The notes beneath the pieces were generated by a model. The model was given only the letters and a program-made list of their open reading frames with translations. It was not told the DNA's origin and searched no databases. Shown piece by piece: positions 35,445-43,467 of a stretch of 64,000 nucleotides of DNA; the first letter of the stretch is position 1; every line of letters begins with the position of its first letter. Both the position numbers and the translations under genes were made by a program. Origin of the DNA: Stagnimonas aquatica (GTDB taxonomy: Bacteria; Pseudomonadota; Gammaproteobacteria; Nevskiales; Nevskiaceae); the NCBI RefSeq assembly GCF_003730135.1, contig NZ_RJVO01000001.1, positions 434,001 to 498,000 on the forward strand, written 5' to 3'.

Positions 35445-35635
35445 CGTGTCTCCTGCGGTGTTCGACGGCTCCGTCCAAACCCCTTGAGCCTAATTGCAAA
35501 ACCCCGGGAGCCTTACCCGGTTCTGGCGTGCAGGCCCACCTTGCAGTGGGAAGCCCAAAGGCCGGCGCGGTGCCCACTTGAGACGTTCGTCTCAAGGTCA
35601 GTGACGATGGCCACGGCACAGGCGGGAGACACACT
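35445..35635 (+). ncRNA. ssrS: 6S RNA
   Basis: 6S RNA mimics an open promoter and sequesters sigma-70 RNA polymerase in stationary phase. The 332 bases between zapA and fau hold no gene. The ends GTGTCTCCTGC (35447-35457) and GCGGGAGACAC (about 35622-35632) pair to close the molecule, and internal pairs such as CTTGAGACG/CGTCTCAAG are present. TAGAAT at 35435-35440 gives a -10 box seven bases before the 5' end and TTTTT follows the 3' end. Position between zapA and fau is diagnostic. The exact ends are estimates. Confidence 0.92.
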
Positions 35636-35728
35636 TTTTCTAGCCGCCGGCGTTCAAGCCGGCCCGGTGCCGAATGCACCGCCCAGGCGCGAAGCCGCCC
35701 GAGTCCGCAACCAAGCATCGCCAATGCC

Positions 35729-36325
35729 ATGAGCGCCGCAGACCCCGCCGAGGTCAAAGGTCATCTGCGCACCGAGCTGCGCGCCCGCAGGCGAGCCATC
35801 CCGGCGAGCGCGCGGCGCCGCGCCGCCCGTCGACTGGCACGCCAGTATCTGCGCCAACGGGCGTTGCAGCAGGCCCGCAGCGTGGCGCTGTATCTGCCAA
35901 TGGCCTCGGAGATCGACACCGCACCGCTGCGCGCGGTGCTGGCGGCGCGCGGTGTTGCGCTCTACGTGCCGAAGGTCGCACGCGGCAAGCGTCTGCGCTT
36001 TCTGCGCCTGGGCAAGACCCGCATGGAGTGGCACCACCACGGCATGCCGCAGCCGCGCGGCGGCGACAGCCTGCCGCTGCGTCGCATCGCGCTGATCCTG
36101 CTGCCGCTGCTGGGCTACGACGCCCAGGGCCGGCGGCTGGGCCAGGGCGGCGGCTACTACGACCGTGCCCTGGCCGGACTGCGCGGCGCCCGCCGCCCGC
36201 TGCGCATCGGACTCGCCTACGCTTGCCAGCAGGTCGAGGCCCTGCCCCGCGAGGACCACGACCATCCCTTGCAGGGCGTGCTCAGCGAGCGCGGCCTGCA
36301 ACGCTTCCCCTTTCATCATTCCTGA
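35729..36325 (+). CDS. fau: 5-formyltetrahydrofolate cyclo-ligase
   Basis: The enzyme converts 5-formyl-THF to 5,10-methenyl-THF using ATP. The 198-residue protein has a basic N-terminus (LRTELRARRRAIPASARRRA), LYLPMASEIDT near residues 54-64 and the signature LGQGGGYYDRAL near 138-149. Its position directly after 6S RNA matches E. coli ygfA/fau, where it is co-transcribed with the RNA precursor. Confidence 0.94.
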   Translation: MSAADPAEVKGHLRTELRARRRAIPASARRRAARRLARQYLRQRALQQARSVALYLPMASEIDTAPLRAVLAARGVALYVPKVARGKRLRFLRLGKTRMEWHHHGMPQPRGGDSLPLRRIALILLPLLGYDAQGRRLGQGGGYYDRALAGLRGARRPLRIGLAYACQQVEALPREDHDHPLQGVLSERGLQRFPFHHS

Positions 36326-36339
36326 ATCCGAGCCTCCCA

Positions 36340-36807
36340 ATGCCCCAGCGCTTTTGGCTGATGAAGTCCGAGCCCGAGACGTTTTCCATCGACGATCTGA
36401 AGAAGCGGCCGAAAAAGACCGAACCCTGGGACGGCGTGCGCAACTACCAGGCGCGCAATTTCATGCGCGACCAGATGCAGGTCGGCGACGGCGTGTTCTT
36501 CTACCACTCCAACTGCGAAGTACCGGGCATCTACGGCCTGGCCGAGATCGCCAGCACCGCGTATCCGGACCCCACCCAGTTCGACCCCCAGCACCATCAC
36601 TACGACCCGGGCTCCAAGCCGGAGGAGCCGCGCTGGCTCTTGGTGGACGTGCGCTACCAGCGCCACCTGAAGCGCCCGATCACGCTGGAAACCCTGCGCC
36701 AGCACGAAAAGCAGTTGCAGGGCCTGGCGGTCATCGCGCGCGGCAACCGGCTGTCGGTGATGCCGGTGCGCCCGGAGCACTGGCAAGCGATCCTGGCTCT
36801 GGAATGA
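36340..36807 (+). CDS. EVE-domain (PUA-like) protein
   Basis: A 155-residue single-domain protein. It starts MPQRFWLMKSEPETFSIDDL and contains WDGVRNYQARNFMRDQMQVGD near residues 28-48 (in the EVE core) and VFFYHSNCEVPGIYGLAEI near 52-70, the hallmark of EVE/thymocyte nuclear protein 1 family domains that bind modified bases. The function of standalone bacterial copies is unknown. The start is 14 bases after fau, so the two are probably one transcript. Confidence 0.92.
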   Translation: MPQRFWLMKSEPETFSIDDLKKRPKKTEPWDGVRNYQARNFMRDQMQVGDGVFFYHSNCEVPGIYGLAEIASTAYPDPTQFDPQHHHYDPGSKPEEPRWLLVDVRYQRHLKRPITLETLRQHEKQLQGLAVIARGNRLSVMPVRPEHWQAILALE

Positions 36808-36906
36808 AGCGCCCGGGTCCGCCCTGAGCGGACCATCACGGCTTCGTAAACTGCCCTCGCTAGGCTGCGCGGTTTGGGGATTCTCGCCCCCTGCCACCGC
36901 CCAGCC

Positions 36907-37866
36907 ATGCTGCCTTCCAACACCTTCTTTCCCCAGACGCTTCTTCGCGCCTGCGCTCTGTTGCCGCTGTGCTGGCTGGCCGCCTGCGGCGACTCCAGCA
37001 CGAGCGAATCCGCCCCTGAGCCGGCGCCCAACGAACCGGCCCTGGTCGAGTACCGGCTCGACAGCGAAGTGGTCAACGAGTCCAGCGGCCTGGCCCGCTC
37101 GCAGCGGCGCGACGACGTGCTCTGGACGCTCAACGACAGCGGTGGCGCCACAGAGCTGTACGCGATCAGCAGCAGCGGCCAGGTGCTGGCGACGCTGAGT
37201 ATCCAGGGCGCCCTGCTCAATCTCGACTGGGAAGATCTCGCCAGCTACACGCAGGACGGCAAGCCCTATCTGCTGATCGGCGACATGGGCGACAACGGCG
37301 CCTTCCGGCCGGTGCTGAATTTCTACCGGGTCGAAGAGCCGGAGCTGAGGCCCGGCGCGACGCCGCAAGCGCTCAGCGCCACGGCGACGATCTACACGGT
37401 CGCCTACCCCAACGGCCCGCGCGACGCCGAGTCGCTGGCGGTGGATGGCGAGGAGAACATGGCCTATGTGCTCTCCAAGCGCGACGCCCAGCCCACGCTG
37501 TACCGCTTCCCGCTCGCCAGCCCGCTGCCACTGGCGCTGCCGGCGATCATGGAAAACCTCGGCGCCATCAATATCCCGCGCGCGCCGGCCGACTATGCCG
37601 GCAATGTCGAGTCCTACAACTGGACCACGGCGATGGACTTCGACGACAGCCTGCGCCGCGCCTACGTCGGCAGCCTGGTCAACGGCTACTTCTGGGACCG
37701 CGCCGAAGGAGAGACCTGGGCCGCGGCCTTCGCCCGCCCGCCGCGCAGCTTCGACCTGCCGGACTACTCGCAAATTGAGGCCGGCAGCTTCGCGCGTGGC
37801 CGCCGAGACAGTCTCTACATCAGCAGCGAAGGCACGCCCATGCCGCTGGCGCGCCTGCACCCCTGA
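36907..37866 (+). CDS. lipoprotein with predicted beta-propeller, function unknown
   Basis: A 319-residue protein starting MLPSNTFFPQ. The signal peptide ends in a lipobox (CWLAACGDSS) near residue 25, followed by a short acidic/Pro linker. The rest has repeated WxLNDSG and LYRF-like strands (SGLARSQRRDDVLWTLNDSG, YLLIGDMGDNGAFRPVLNFY) that look like propeller blades, with a calcium-like GDMGDNG turn. No family is firmly recognised. It is the first of a run of exported proteins that act, or may act, on phosphate esters, and it converges on the DUF839 gene 12 bases away. Confidence 0.65.
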   Translation: MLPSNTFFPQTLLRACALLPLCWLAACGDSSTSESAPEPAPNEPALVEYRLDSEVVNESSGLARSQRRDDVLWTLNDSGGATELYAISSSGQVLATLSIQGALLNLDWEDLASYTQDGKPYLLIGDMGDNGAFRPVLNFYRVEEPELRPGATPQALSATATIYTVAYPNGPRDAESLAVDGEENMAYVLSKRDAQPTLYRFPLASPLPLALPAIMENLGAINIPRAPADYAGNVESYNWTTAMDFDDSLRRAYVGSLVNGYFWDRAEGETWAAAFARPPRSFDLPDYSQIEAGSFARGRRDSLYISSEGTPMPLARLHP

Positions 37867-37878
37867 AGGCGCGCTCGC

Positions 37879-39240
37879 TCAAGGCGTGAACCAGGGCCCC
37901 TCGACGCAATAGGTGATGCCGGCGAAGCCAGTGACGCCGCCGGCATTCGGGCCGCGCTGGCTGCTGAAGTAGAAGTAGCGGCCATCGGGCGAGAACGCCG
38001 GGCCGGTGACCTCCGAGCCGTCCTGGCCGACCAGTTGCACCAGCACCGCCAGCCTGCCGTCGGGCTGGATCGCCACCGCCTGCTGGTTGGCTTCCTCCTT
38101 GTCCTCGACCACCACGATGTCGCCGCCCGGCGTCATCACGATGTTGTCCACCGAGTCGAGAATCGGCGCGGGCGCGAAGAAGAAATCGTCGTAGATGATT
38201 TCCAGCGTCTGCTTGGCGAGGTCGTGCGCCCACACCCGGCGGTCGCCCTTGGTGGTGAAGTAGACGACGCCGTGCTGACACCAGATGCCCTCGCCGCCGT
38301 TGAAGTGGCTGGCCTCGGTCTGCAGCCGCGTTGGCGTCTGCGGTTGCAGCGCGGCCGGCAGTTCCGGAAGTTGCAGCGGATTCGGGTTGGGCACGTCCAG
38401 CCAGCTCACCGGCCAGGGGCCGCGCGCGCCCTCGGCGTCCAACTCCTCCTGGGCACTTTCGGCCTTCAAGGCCTGCAGCTTGCCGGTGGTGCCGGGCCGG
38501 CCACCGACATTCGGCTCGTCGGGAATGAAGCGGTAGAAGCAGCCATCGCCCATGTCCTCGGTGAGGTAGAAGGTGTTGCTGGCCGGGTCCACCGTCGCCG
38601 CCTCGTGAGTGAAGGTGCCGCAGCCGTCGATGCGGCGCGCCGCCGTGACACCGTTCTTGTTGAAGGGATCGCATTCCCAGATGTAGCCGATGTCGGTTTC
38701 CTCCCCGGACAGCCAGGTGCCCCAGGGTGTGACGCCGCCGCCGCAGTTCAAACGACTGAGTACCCCCGAGAGGATGTTGTAGGCATCGACGATGGCGCCG
38801 TCCTTATCGAAGCGGATGGCATTGACCCCGCCGAACAGGAACTCGCGGTTGGAGACATAGACCCAACCACCATCGTCGGCGGCGAACACCGCGCCGGCAT
38901 CGGGGTCGCTGTGCCAGACGAAGCCGGTATCGCCGACCGGCCGGTTGGCCTGGGCGATGACGCGGCTCTTGAAGCCCTGCGGGATCAGCAGGCCGTTCTC
39001 GTCGGCGGTTTCCGCCAGCGGCGGCACCTGCAGGCGGCCACGCACCGGCGCCGGCGGCTCGGTGGGCGGCAACACCGGATCATCGACCAGCGGCGTCTCG
39101 GAGGAGCCGGTGCAGGCGGTGAGTGCGCCACCGACGCCGACCAGGCCCAGGCCGAGAAAGCCCCGGCGCAAGAGCTCTCGGCGTGACAGCGCCCGACGCA
39201 GCAGCGGCTGGGCCTTGCGGAAATTGGTTGCGACGGTCAT
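37879..39240 (-). CDS. PhoX-like DUF839 protein (Tat-exported)
   Basis: A 453-residue protein. The start at 39240 gives a twin-arginine signal (SRRELLRRGFLGLGLVGVGG) followed by LTACTG, so it is probably a Tat-exported lipoprotein. The mature part matches DUF839/PhoX: GGGVTPWGTWLSGEE, EAATVDPASNTFYLTEDMGD and HFNGGEGIWCQHGVVYFTTK (each within a propeller blade). PhoX enzymes are calcium- and iron-dependent alkaline phosphatases, but the DUF839 family also has members without proven phosphatase activity. It is divergent from the glycerophosphodiesterase gene (199 bases between starts). Confidence 0.85.
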   Translation of the reverse strand: MTVATNFRKAQPLLRRALSRRELLRRGFLGLGLVGVGGALTACTGSSETPLVDDPVLPPTEPPAPVRGRLQVPPLAETADENGLLIPQGFKSRVIAQANRPVGDTGFVWHSDPDAGAVFAADDGGWVYVSNREFLFGGVNAIRFDKDGAIVDAYNILSGVLSRLNCGGGVTPWGTWLSGEETDIGYIWECDPFNKNGVTAARRIDGCGTFTHEAATVDPASNTFYLTEDMGDGCFYRFIPDEPNVGGRPGTTGKLQALKAESAQEELDAEGARGPWPVSWLDVPNPNPLQLPELPAALQPQTPTRLQTEASHFNGGEGIWCQHGVVYFTTKGDRRVWAHDLAKQTLEIIYDDFFFAPAPILDSVDNIVMTPGGDIVVVEDKEEANQQAVAIQPDGRLAVLVQLVGQDGSEVTGPAFSPDGRYFYFSSQRGPNAGGVTGFAGITYCVEGPWFTP

Positions 39241-39439
39241 CGGCGACTCCAAACGGAAGGTGGGCAGGCAGCACGCGCGCCCGGCATTCGCCCGGCCTGC
39301 GGAATACAGGCGGCCGAACGGGCAGCCGATGACCATAGCCAGGAAGATTTACAGTTCGTTGACGGCGAGGCGCCCGTCATCGGCGCATCACATCGGCTGG
39401 CTAGGCTGCCCGACTCCCACCGGCCTCCCTGTCACAGCC

Positions 39440-40678
39440 ATGCCCCGCCTGCTGCTGTCCGCGCTGTTACTGATCTCCGCCAGCACCGGGGCGGCGGACC
39501 TGCCCAAGGCCAGCGAGACCTGCGACCGAACCGTCAACCAAGTCCGTTGGACCGAAGTCGGCAGCCCCGACCTCGGCCGCCGGCCAGCGCTGGTCTCCGC
39601 GCACCGGGGCGGCGTCACCCTGGCGCCGGAGAACACGCTCTGGGCCTACCGCCACGCCTTTGCCTACGGCATGGACTTCGTCGAGATCGACGTGCGCGAA
39701 TCGCTGGACGGCGTGCTCTATTCCATGCACGACGACGCGGTGGCGCGCACCACCGGCGGCAGCGGCAATATCTCGACGATGCTGTCCTCGCAGATCGACG
39801 CGCTCAACGCCGCCAACTTCGAGCCCTGGATCGGCAGCGAGTACGACCCCTCGCCGGTGCCGCGCCTGGACGACATTCTGGCCCTGGCGCGCGACAGCCA
39901 GCGCGGCATCGAGTTCGACATCAAGTTCGTGAAGAACTACCTGGGCTTCTTCCAGAAGGTGCAGGACTACGGCCTGATGTCACGCAGCTACTTCAACATG
40001 AGCGGTTTCACCGTCAGCCTGGCGCAACTGCTCTACCCGGAGCTGCGGGTGATCTACAACCTCGGCGACGGCGAAACCGCGCAGTCGCTCTACGACGAGA
40101 CCGGCCGCTCGATCATCTACGGCTCGGCGATGGACAAGTTCACGCCCGAGCTGATCGCCGCCATCCACGACGGTTGCTCCTACGTGCTGCCGCACAGCTA
40201 CGACGACGGCCACGAGTACGAGGCGGCGGAATTTCTGCGCGGCCTGGCGATGGGTGCCGATGGCGCCCAATCCGACCAGCCCGACGTGATCCGCGCGGCG
40301 CTGCACGCGCCACTCGCGGTGAAGCTGGCGCCGGGCAGCGCCGACGCAGCCGGCAGCAACCGCGTCTGCCTGAGCAACGCCGAAAACGGCCTGGGCCTGC
40401 CAGGCAAGACGCTGCGCTATGGGCGCCGCGACGGCACCGATGCGACCGAAGCGCGCAGCGACCGCTACGGCTGCGTCAGCCTGCCGGGTGCGGTGCAGGA
40501 CTACTGGGCGCGCTTCACTGGCGATGCCACCGCCGTGGCGGCGCAATACAACGCGCCCGAAGCGCCGACACCGCCAACGGCCACCACCCCCGCCATCACC
40601 GAAGGCGGCAGCCTGCCGCTGCTCGCCAGCCTGCTCTACCTGCTGATCGCCGCGCTGCGGCGCCGAACCCTGCCATGA
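39440..40678 (+). CDS. exported glycerophosphodiester phosphodiesterase with GlyGly-CTERM-like tail
   Basis: GDPD enzymes hydrolyse glycerophosphodiesters to glycerol-3-phosphate and an alcohol. The 412-residue protein starts MPRLLLSALLLISASTGAA, a signal peptide. Catalytic motifs are SAHRGGVTLAPENT near residues 54-67, FVEIDVRES near 80 and SMHDDAVARTTGG near 95. The C-terminus EGGSLPLLASLLYLLIAALRRR (split: GG, hydrophobic stretch, RRR) fits the GlyGly-CTERM sorting signal processed by rhombosortase. Its stop overlaps the next gene as ATGA. It lies in the phosphoesterase cluster. Confidence 0.92.
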   Translation: MPRLLLSALLLISASTGAADLPKASETCDRTVNQVRWTEVGSPDLGRRPALVSAHRGGVTLAPENTLWAYRHAFAYGMDFVEIDVRESLDGVLYSMHDDAVARTTGGSGNISTMLSSQIDALNAANFEPWIGSEYDPSPVPRLDDILALARDSQRGIEFDIKFVKNYLGFFQKVQDYGLMSRSYFNMSGFTVSLAQLLYPELRVIYNLGDGETAQSLYDETGRSIIYGSAMDKFTPELIAAIHDGCSYVLPHSYDDGHEYEAAEFLRGLAMGADGAQSDQPDVIRAALHAPLAVKLAPGSADAAGSNRVCLSNAENGLGLPGKTLRYGRRDGTDATEARSDRYGCVSLPGAVQDYWARFTGDATAVAAQYNAPEAPTPPTATTPAITEGGSLPLLASLLYLLIAALRRRTLP

Positions 40679-42162
40679 CCCACAGCCTGCCTCCCGATCT
40701 GCGCCGCCGCCGCTTTCTCCAGCACGGGATGTATGGCGGCGGCGCCTTGCTGCTACCGGCCTGGCTGGGCGGCTGCGGCTCCAGCGAGCGCGGCGCCCCG
40801 CCGACCACGCCCGAGCCGCCAGTGACACCGCCGGTGACACCGCCCAGCGCGAAGTTCGCGCCGCGCGGCACGCATCTGTCCTGGACCGGCGACCCGCTGC
40901 GCAGCCGCACCGCCACCTGGTTCACCGACGGCGCCGACGCGCCGCGCAGCTATATCGAGTTCGGCCCGGTAAGCGAGGGCATGAGCGCGGCGGAGATCGT
41001 CGGCGCACCGTTCCCGGGCCGTGCCGAGGCAGCCACCAGCGCCACGCCCGGTGTCGCCAGCTTCACCCACAAGGCCAGCGCCAGCGGCCTCGACCCGGCG
41101 CTGCCCATGCGCTATCGCGTCGGCTCGGAGGAGGGCTGGAGCCCGGTGCGGGTGGTGCGGCCGACGCCGGCCGGCGAGGAGTTCCGCTTCTGCCACTTCG
41201 GCGACCACGGCATCGGCGCCAGTTCCAGTGCGGTGCTGCGTGCCGTCGCTGCACGGCAGCCGGACTTCGCCCTGCTGGCCGGCGACATCTCCTACGCCAA
41301 CGGCGAGCAGCCGCTGTGGGACGACTACGTGAATGCCATCGAGGCCGACTACGCCGCCAGCGGCATCCTGATGACCGCGCCCGGCAATCACGAGGAGGAG
41401 GACAACAACGGCCAGACCTACCGCAACCGCTTTGCCTGCCCGACCTCAGCGCAGAGCCCGGACGGCACCTTCTACAGCTTCGATCTCGGCCGCTGCCACT
41501 TCCTGATCTCCACCGGCGGCTGCTTCGCCACCGACGGCACGCTGGTGAGCGAGCTGGCCTTCCTGGAAGCCGATCTCGCACAGGCGGCGCTGCGCCGCGC
41601 GGCCGGCGAGATCGACTTCATCATCGTCTCCCAGCACTTCACGATCTGGACCGATAACGAGGGCCGCAACCCGGCCAACTTCACCCTGGTGCTGCTGCAG
41701 GAAAACATCTTCGTGCGCTACGGCGTCGATCTGCTGGCGGTGGGCCACGACCACATCTACCAGCGCAGCAAGCCGATGAGCTTCGGCCTGCCCAATCCGC
41801 TCGGCTACACGCAGGTCACCGCCGGCACCGGCGGCAAGGGCTTCTACGTGCTGCTGCCGCAGTCGGGCTGGAGCGCTGCGGCGCTGCAAGACACCCATGT
41901 GTTCGTCGAATACGCGGTGAGCCGTAGCGAGATCAAGGCCACCACCTGGGCGGTCGATCCGCTCAGCGGCGCCACCGCCGTGGCGGATAGCTTCAGCATC
42001 CCGCGCCGCAGCCTGCTCGCCGCCAACCAGGCGGTGCAGCCGGTGCGCTCGGTCGCCGCACTGGGTAAGCCCATCGACGGCAACTTCGATCTGCTCGCCC
42101 GACGCACCCAGGTCGCCAACCGCCTGAAGCGCGCGCACTGCGCCGCTCTCGACCATGCCTAG
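40675..42162 (+). CDS. exported metallophosphoesterase, purple acid phosphatase-like
   Basis: A 495-residue protein. The N-terminus has a Tat-like RRRRFLQHGMYGGGALLLP ending in LGGCGSS, a possible lipobox, then a Pro-rich linker. An N-terminal Fn3-like domain (residues 65-155) precedes the catalytic domain, as in purple acid phosphatases. Metal motifs are HFGDHGIG near 173, LLAGDISYANG near 200, TAPGNHEEEDN near 233, VSQHFTIW near 317 and VGHDHIYQRS near 357. The start overlaps the stop of the GDPD gene (ATGA), so the two are coupled and GDPD products could feed this phosphatase (inference). Confidence 0.9.
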   Translation: MTHSLPPDLRRRRFLQHGMYGGGALLLPAWLGGCGSSERGAPPTTPEPPVTPPVTPPSAKFAPRGTHLSWTGDPLRSRTATWFTDGADAPRSYIEFGPVSEGMSAAEIVGAPFPGRAEAATSATPGVASFTHKASASGLDPALPMRYRVGSEEGWSPVRVVRPTPAGEEFRFCHFGDHGIGASSSAVLRAVAARQPDFALLAGDISYANGEQPLWDDYVNAIEADYAASGILMTAPGNHEEEDNNGQTYRNRFACPTSAQSPDGTFYSFDLGRCHFLISTGGCFATDGTLVSELAFLEADLAQAALRRAAGEIDFIIVSQHFTIWTDNEGRNPANFTLVLLQENIFVRYGVDLLAVGHDHIYQRSKPMSFGLPNPLGYTQVTAGTGGKGFYVLLPQSGWSAAALQDTHVFVEYAVSRSEIKATTWAVDPLSGATAVADSFSIPRRSLLAANQAVQPVRSVAALGKPIDGNFDLLARRTQVANRLKRAHCAALDHA

Positions 42163-42585
42163 TTGGCGCGGGCTGCCGCTGCTGGCGGTCTTGTTGCTCA
42201 CCGCCTGCGCCGAAAGCCTGCCGCCGGAGACCACACCGGCTCCGACCGCGCCGCCCACAGGCGCGCAACAGCCCCTGCGCCGCGCCCCCGCGCACAACGA
42301 CGACGAGCATGCGCGGCTACGGATCAGCGACAACTGAATCAAGCAGTTCGGCTGGGATGGCAATGCCGCGATCCCCACCGATCAGCAGGCCAAACTGTTC
42401 GGCGGCATCGCCCAGGCGCATGCCGCCGGCCGTCGCGTGCGGCTCGCGGGTACCGCCCTGACGTCCGATGGCAGCAGCTGATCGCTGCCGACCAGGACTA
42501 CATCAACACCGACGATCTGCCGGGTCTGCGCGCCTTTCAGCTCGCCCACGACCCCTTGCAGCGCCGAACGCAGCCACCAGCTTGA
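42155..42585 (+). pseudogene. decayed PI-PLC/glycerophosphodiesterase-like lipoprotein gene
   Basis: A lipoprotein signal (LLAVLLLTACAES) is followed by RRAPAHNDDEHARL, which matches the AHNDYEHARPL start of the PI-PLC-like/GDPD-like family. The next residues RISDN-stop-IKQFGWDGNAAIP correspond to the far C-terminal part (RISDNW.KQFGWDG), so the middle is deleted and a Trp codon has become TGA at 42335. A later frameshift near 42475 moves the closing motif WQQLIAADQDYINTDDLPGL into another frame. It overlaps the end of the metallophosphoesterase gene by eight bases. Deletion, stop and frameshift together make it a pseudogene. Confidence 0.82.
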
Positions 42586-42645
42586 AGACGGAGCCTCGCG
42601 GTTGGTCGCGTGGCAAGCTTTGCACCTGAATACCCGGACACTGTC

Positions 42646-43344
42646 ATGAGCGCGCTCTCCGCCTACCCCATCACCCGCAAGTGGCCGGCGCTGCACCCGG
42701 ACCGCATCCAGCTCTACTCGCTGCCCACGCCCAACGGCGTGAAGGTCTCGATCCTGCTGGAGGAAACCGGCCTGCCCTACGAGGCGCACAAGGTCGATTT
42801 CGCCAGCAACGACCAGCTCTCGCCGGAATTCCTCTCGCTCAATCCCAACAACAAGATCCCGGCGATCCTCGACCCGCAGGGGCCGGGCGGCAGGCCACTG
42901 GCCTTGTTCGAGTCCGGCGCGATCCTGCTCTACCTCGCCGACAAGGCCGGCACCTTCCTCCCCGCCGACCCGGCCGGCCGCTACGAGGCGATCCAGTGGC
43001 TGATGTTCCAGATGGGCGGCGTCGGCCCGATGTTCGGGCAGCTCGGCTTCTTCCATAAATTCGCCGGCAAGGACTACGAGGACAAGCGCCCGCGCGACCG
43101 CTATGTCGCCGAGTCGCAGCGGCTGCTGGCGGTTCTGGAGCGGCAGCTCGACGGCCGCGACTGGCTGCTGGGGAAGGACTACAGCATCGCCGACATCGCC
43201 ACCTTCCCCTGGGTGCGCAACCTGATCGGCTTCTACGGCGCCGGCGAGTTGGTGCGGATCCAGAACTATCCGAATGTGTTGCGGGTGCTGGACGCTTTTC
43301 TGGCACGGCCGGCAGTGCAGCGCGGGCTCAGCATCCCCGGCTGA
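42646..43344 (+). CDS. glutathione S-transferase family protein (Nu/YghU-like)
   Basis: A 232-residue protein. The N-terminal thioredoxin-like domain has LYSLPTPNGVKVSILLEE near residues 22-39 (TPNG at the active site as in YghU/YfcG), NPNNKIPAILDP near 66-77 with the cis-Pro, and LFESGAILLYLADK near 88-101. The C-terminal helical domain holds YSIADIATFPWV near 181-192. YghU-type enzymes act as disulfide-bond reductases with bound glutathione. The start is set at 42646; an earlier ATG adds 12 unrelated residues. It borders the tRNA-Ser islet. Confidence 0.92.
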   Translation: MSALSAYPITRKWPALHPDRIQLYSLPTPNGVKVSILLEETGLPYEAHKVDFASNDQLSPEFLSLNPNNKIPAILDPQGPGGRPLALFESGAILLYLADKAGTFLPADPAGRYEAIQWLMFQMGGVGPMFGQLGFFHKFAGKDYEDKRPRDRYVAESQRLLAVLERQLDGRDWLLGKDYSIADIATFPWVRNLIGFYGAGELVRIQNYPNVLRVLDAFLARPAVQRGLSIPG

Positions 43345-43360
43345 GCGCGGTCGGTGCGGC

Positions 43361-43401
43361 CAAAGCAAAACGCCCCCTTGCAGAGGTCGTTGGATTGCTT
43401 G
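43361..43401. repeat. degenerate copy of the tRNA-Ser terminator region (left edge of islet)
   Basis: AAAGCAAAACGCCCCCTTGC at 43362-43381 matches AAAGCAAAACGCCCTCTTGC at 44342-44361 in 19 of 20 bases. The following AGAGGTCGTTGGATTGCTTGG resembles GAGGGCGTTGTGTTTGACTTGG less well. The right copy is the working terminator of tRNA-Ser; the left copy has lost its second stem arm. Confidence 0.75.
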
Positions 43402-43467
43402 GAAATGACGCTGTCTGCGCACAGCACCTTCGCGTTGCTCCCACCGCCGTATCTCTGGAGACCTCAC

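Noticed and set aside
39374-39380. CCGTCAT, a PhoB half-site-like sequence before the glycerophosphodiesterase gene
   Set aside because: A Pho box needs two direct repeats spaced at 11 bases. The second position reads GCATCAC, only three of seven matches, so this is not enough to claim PhoB control.
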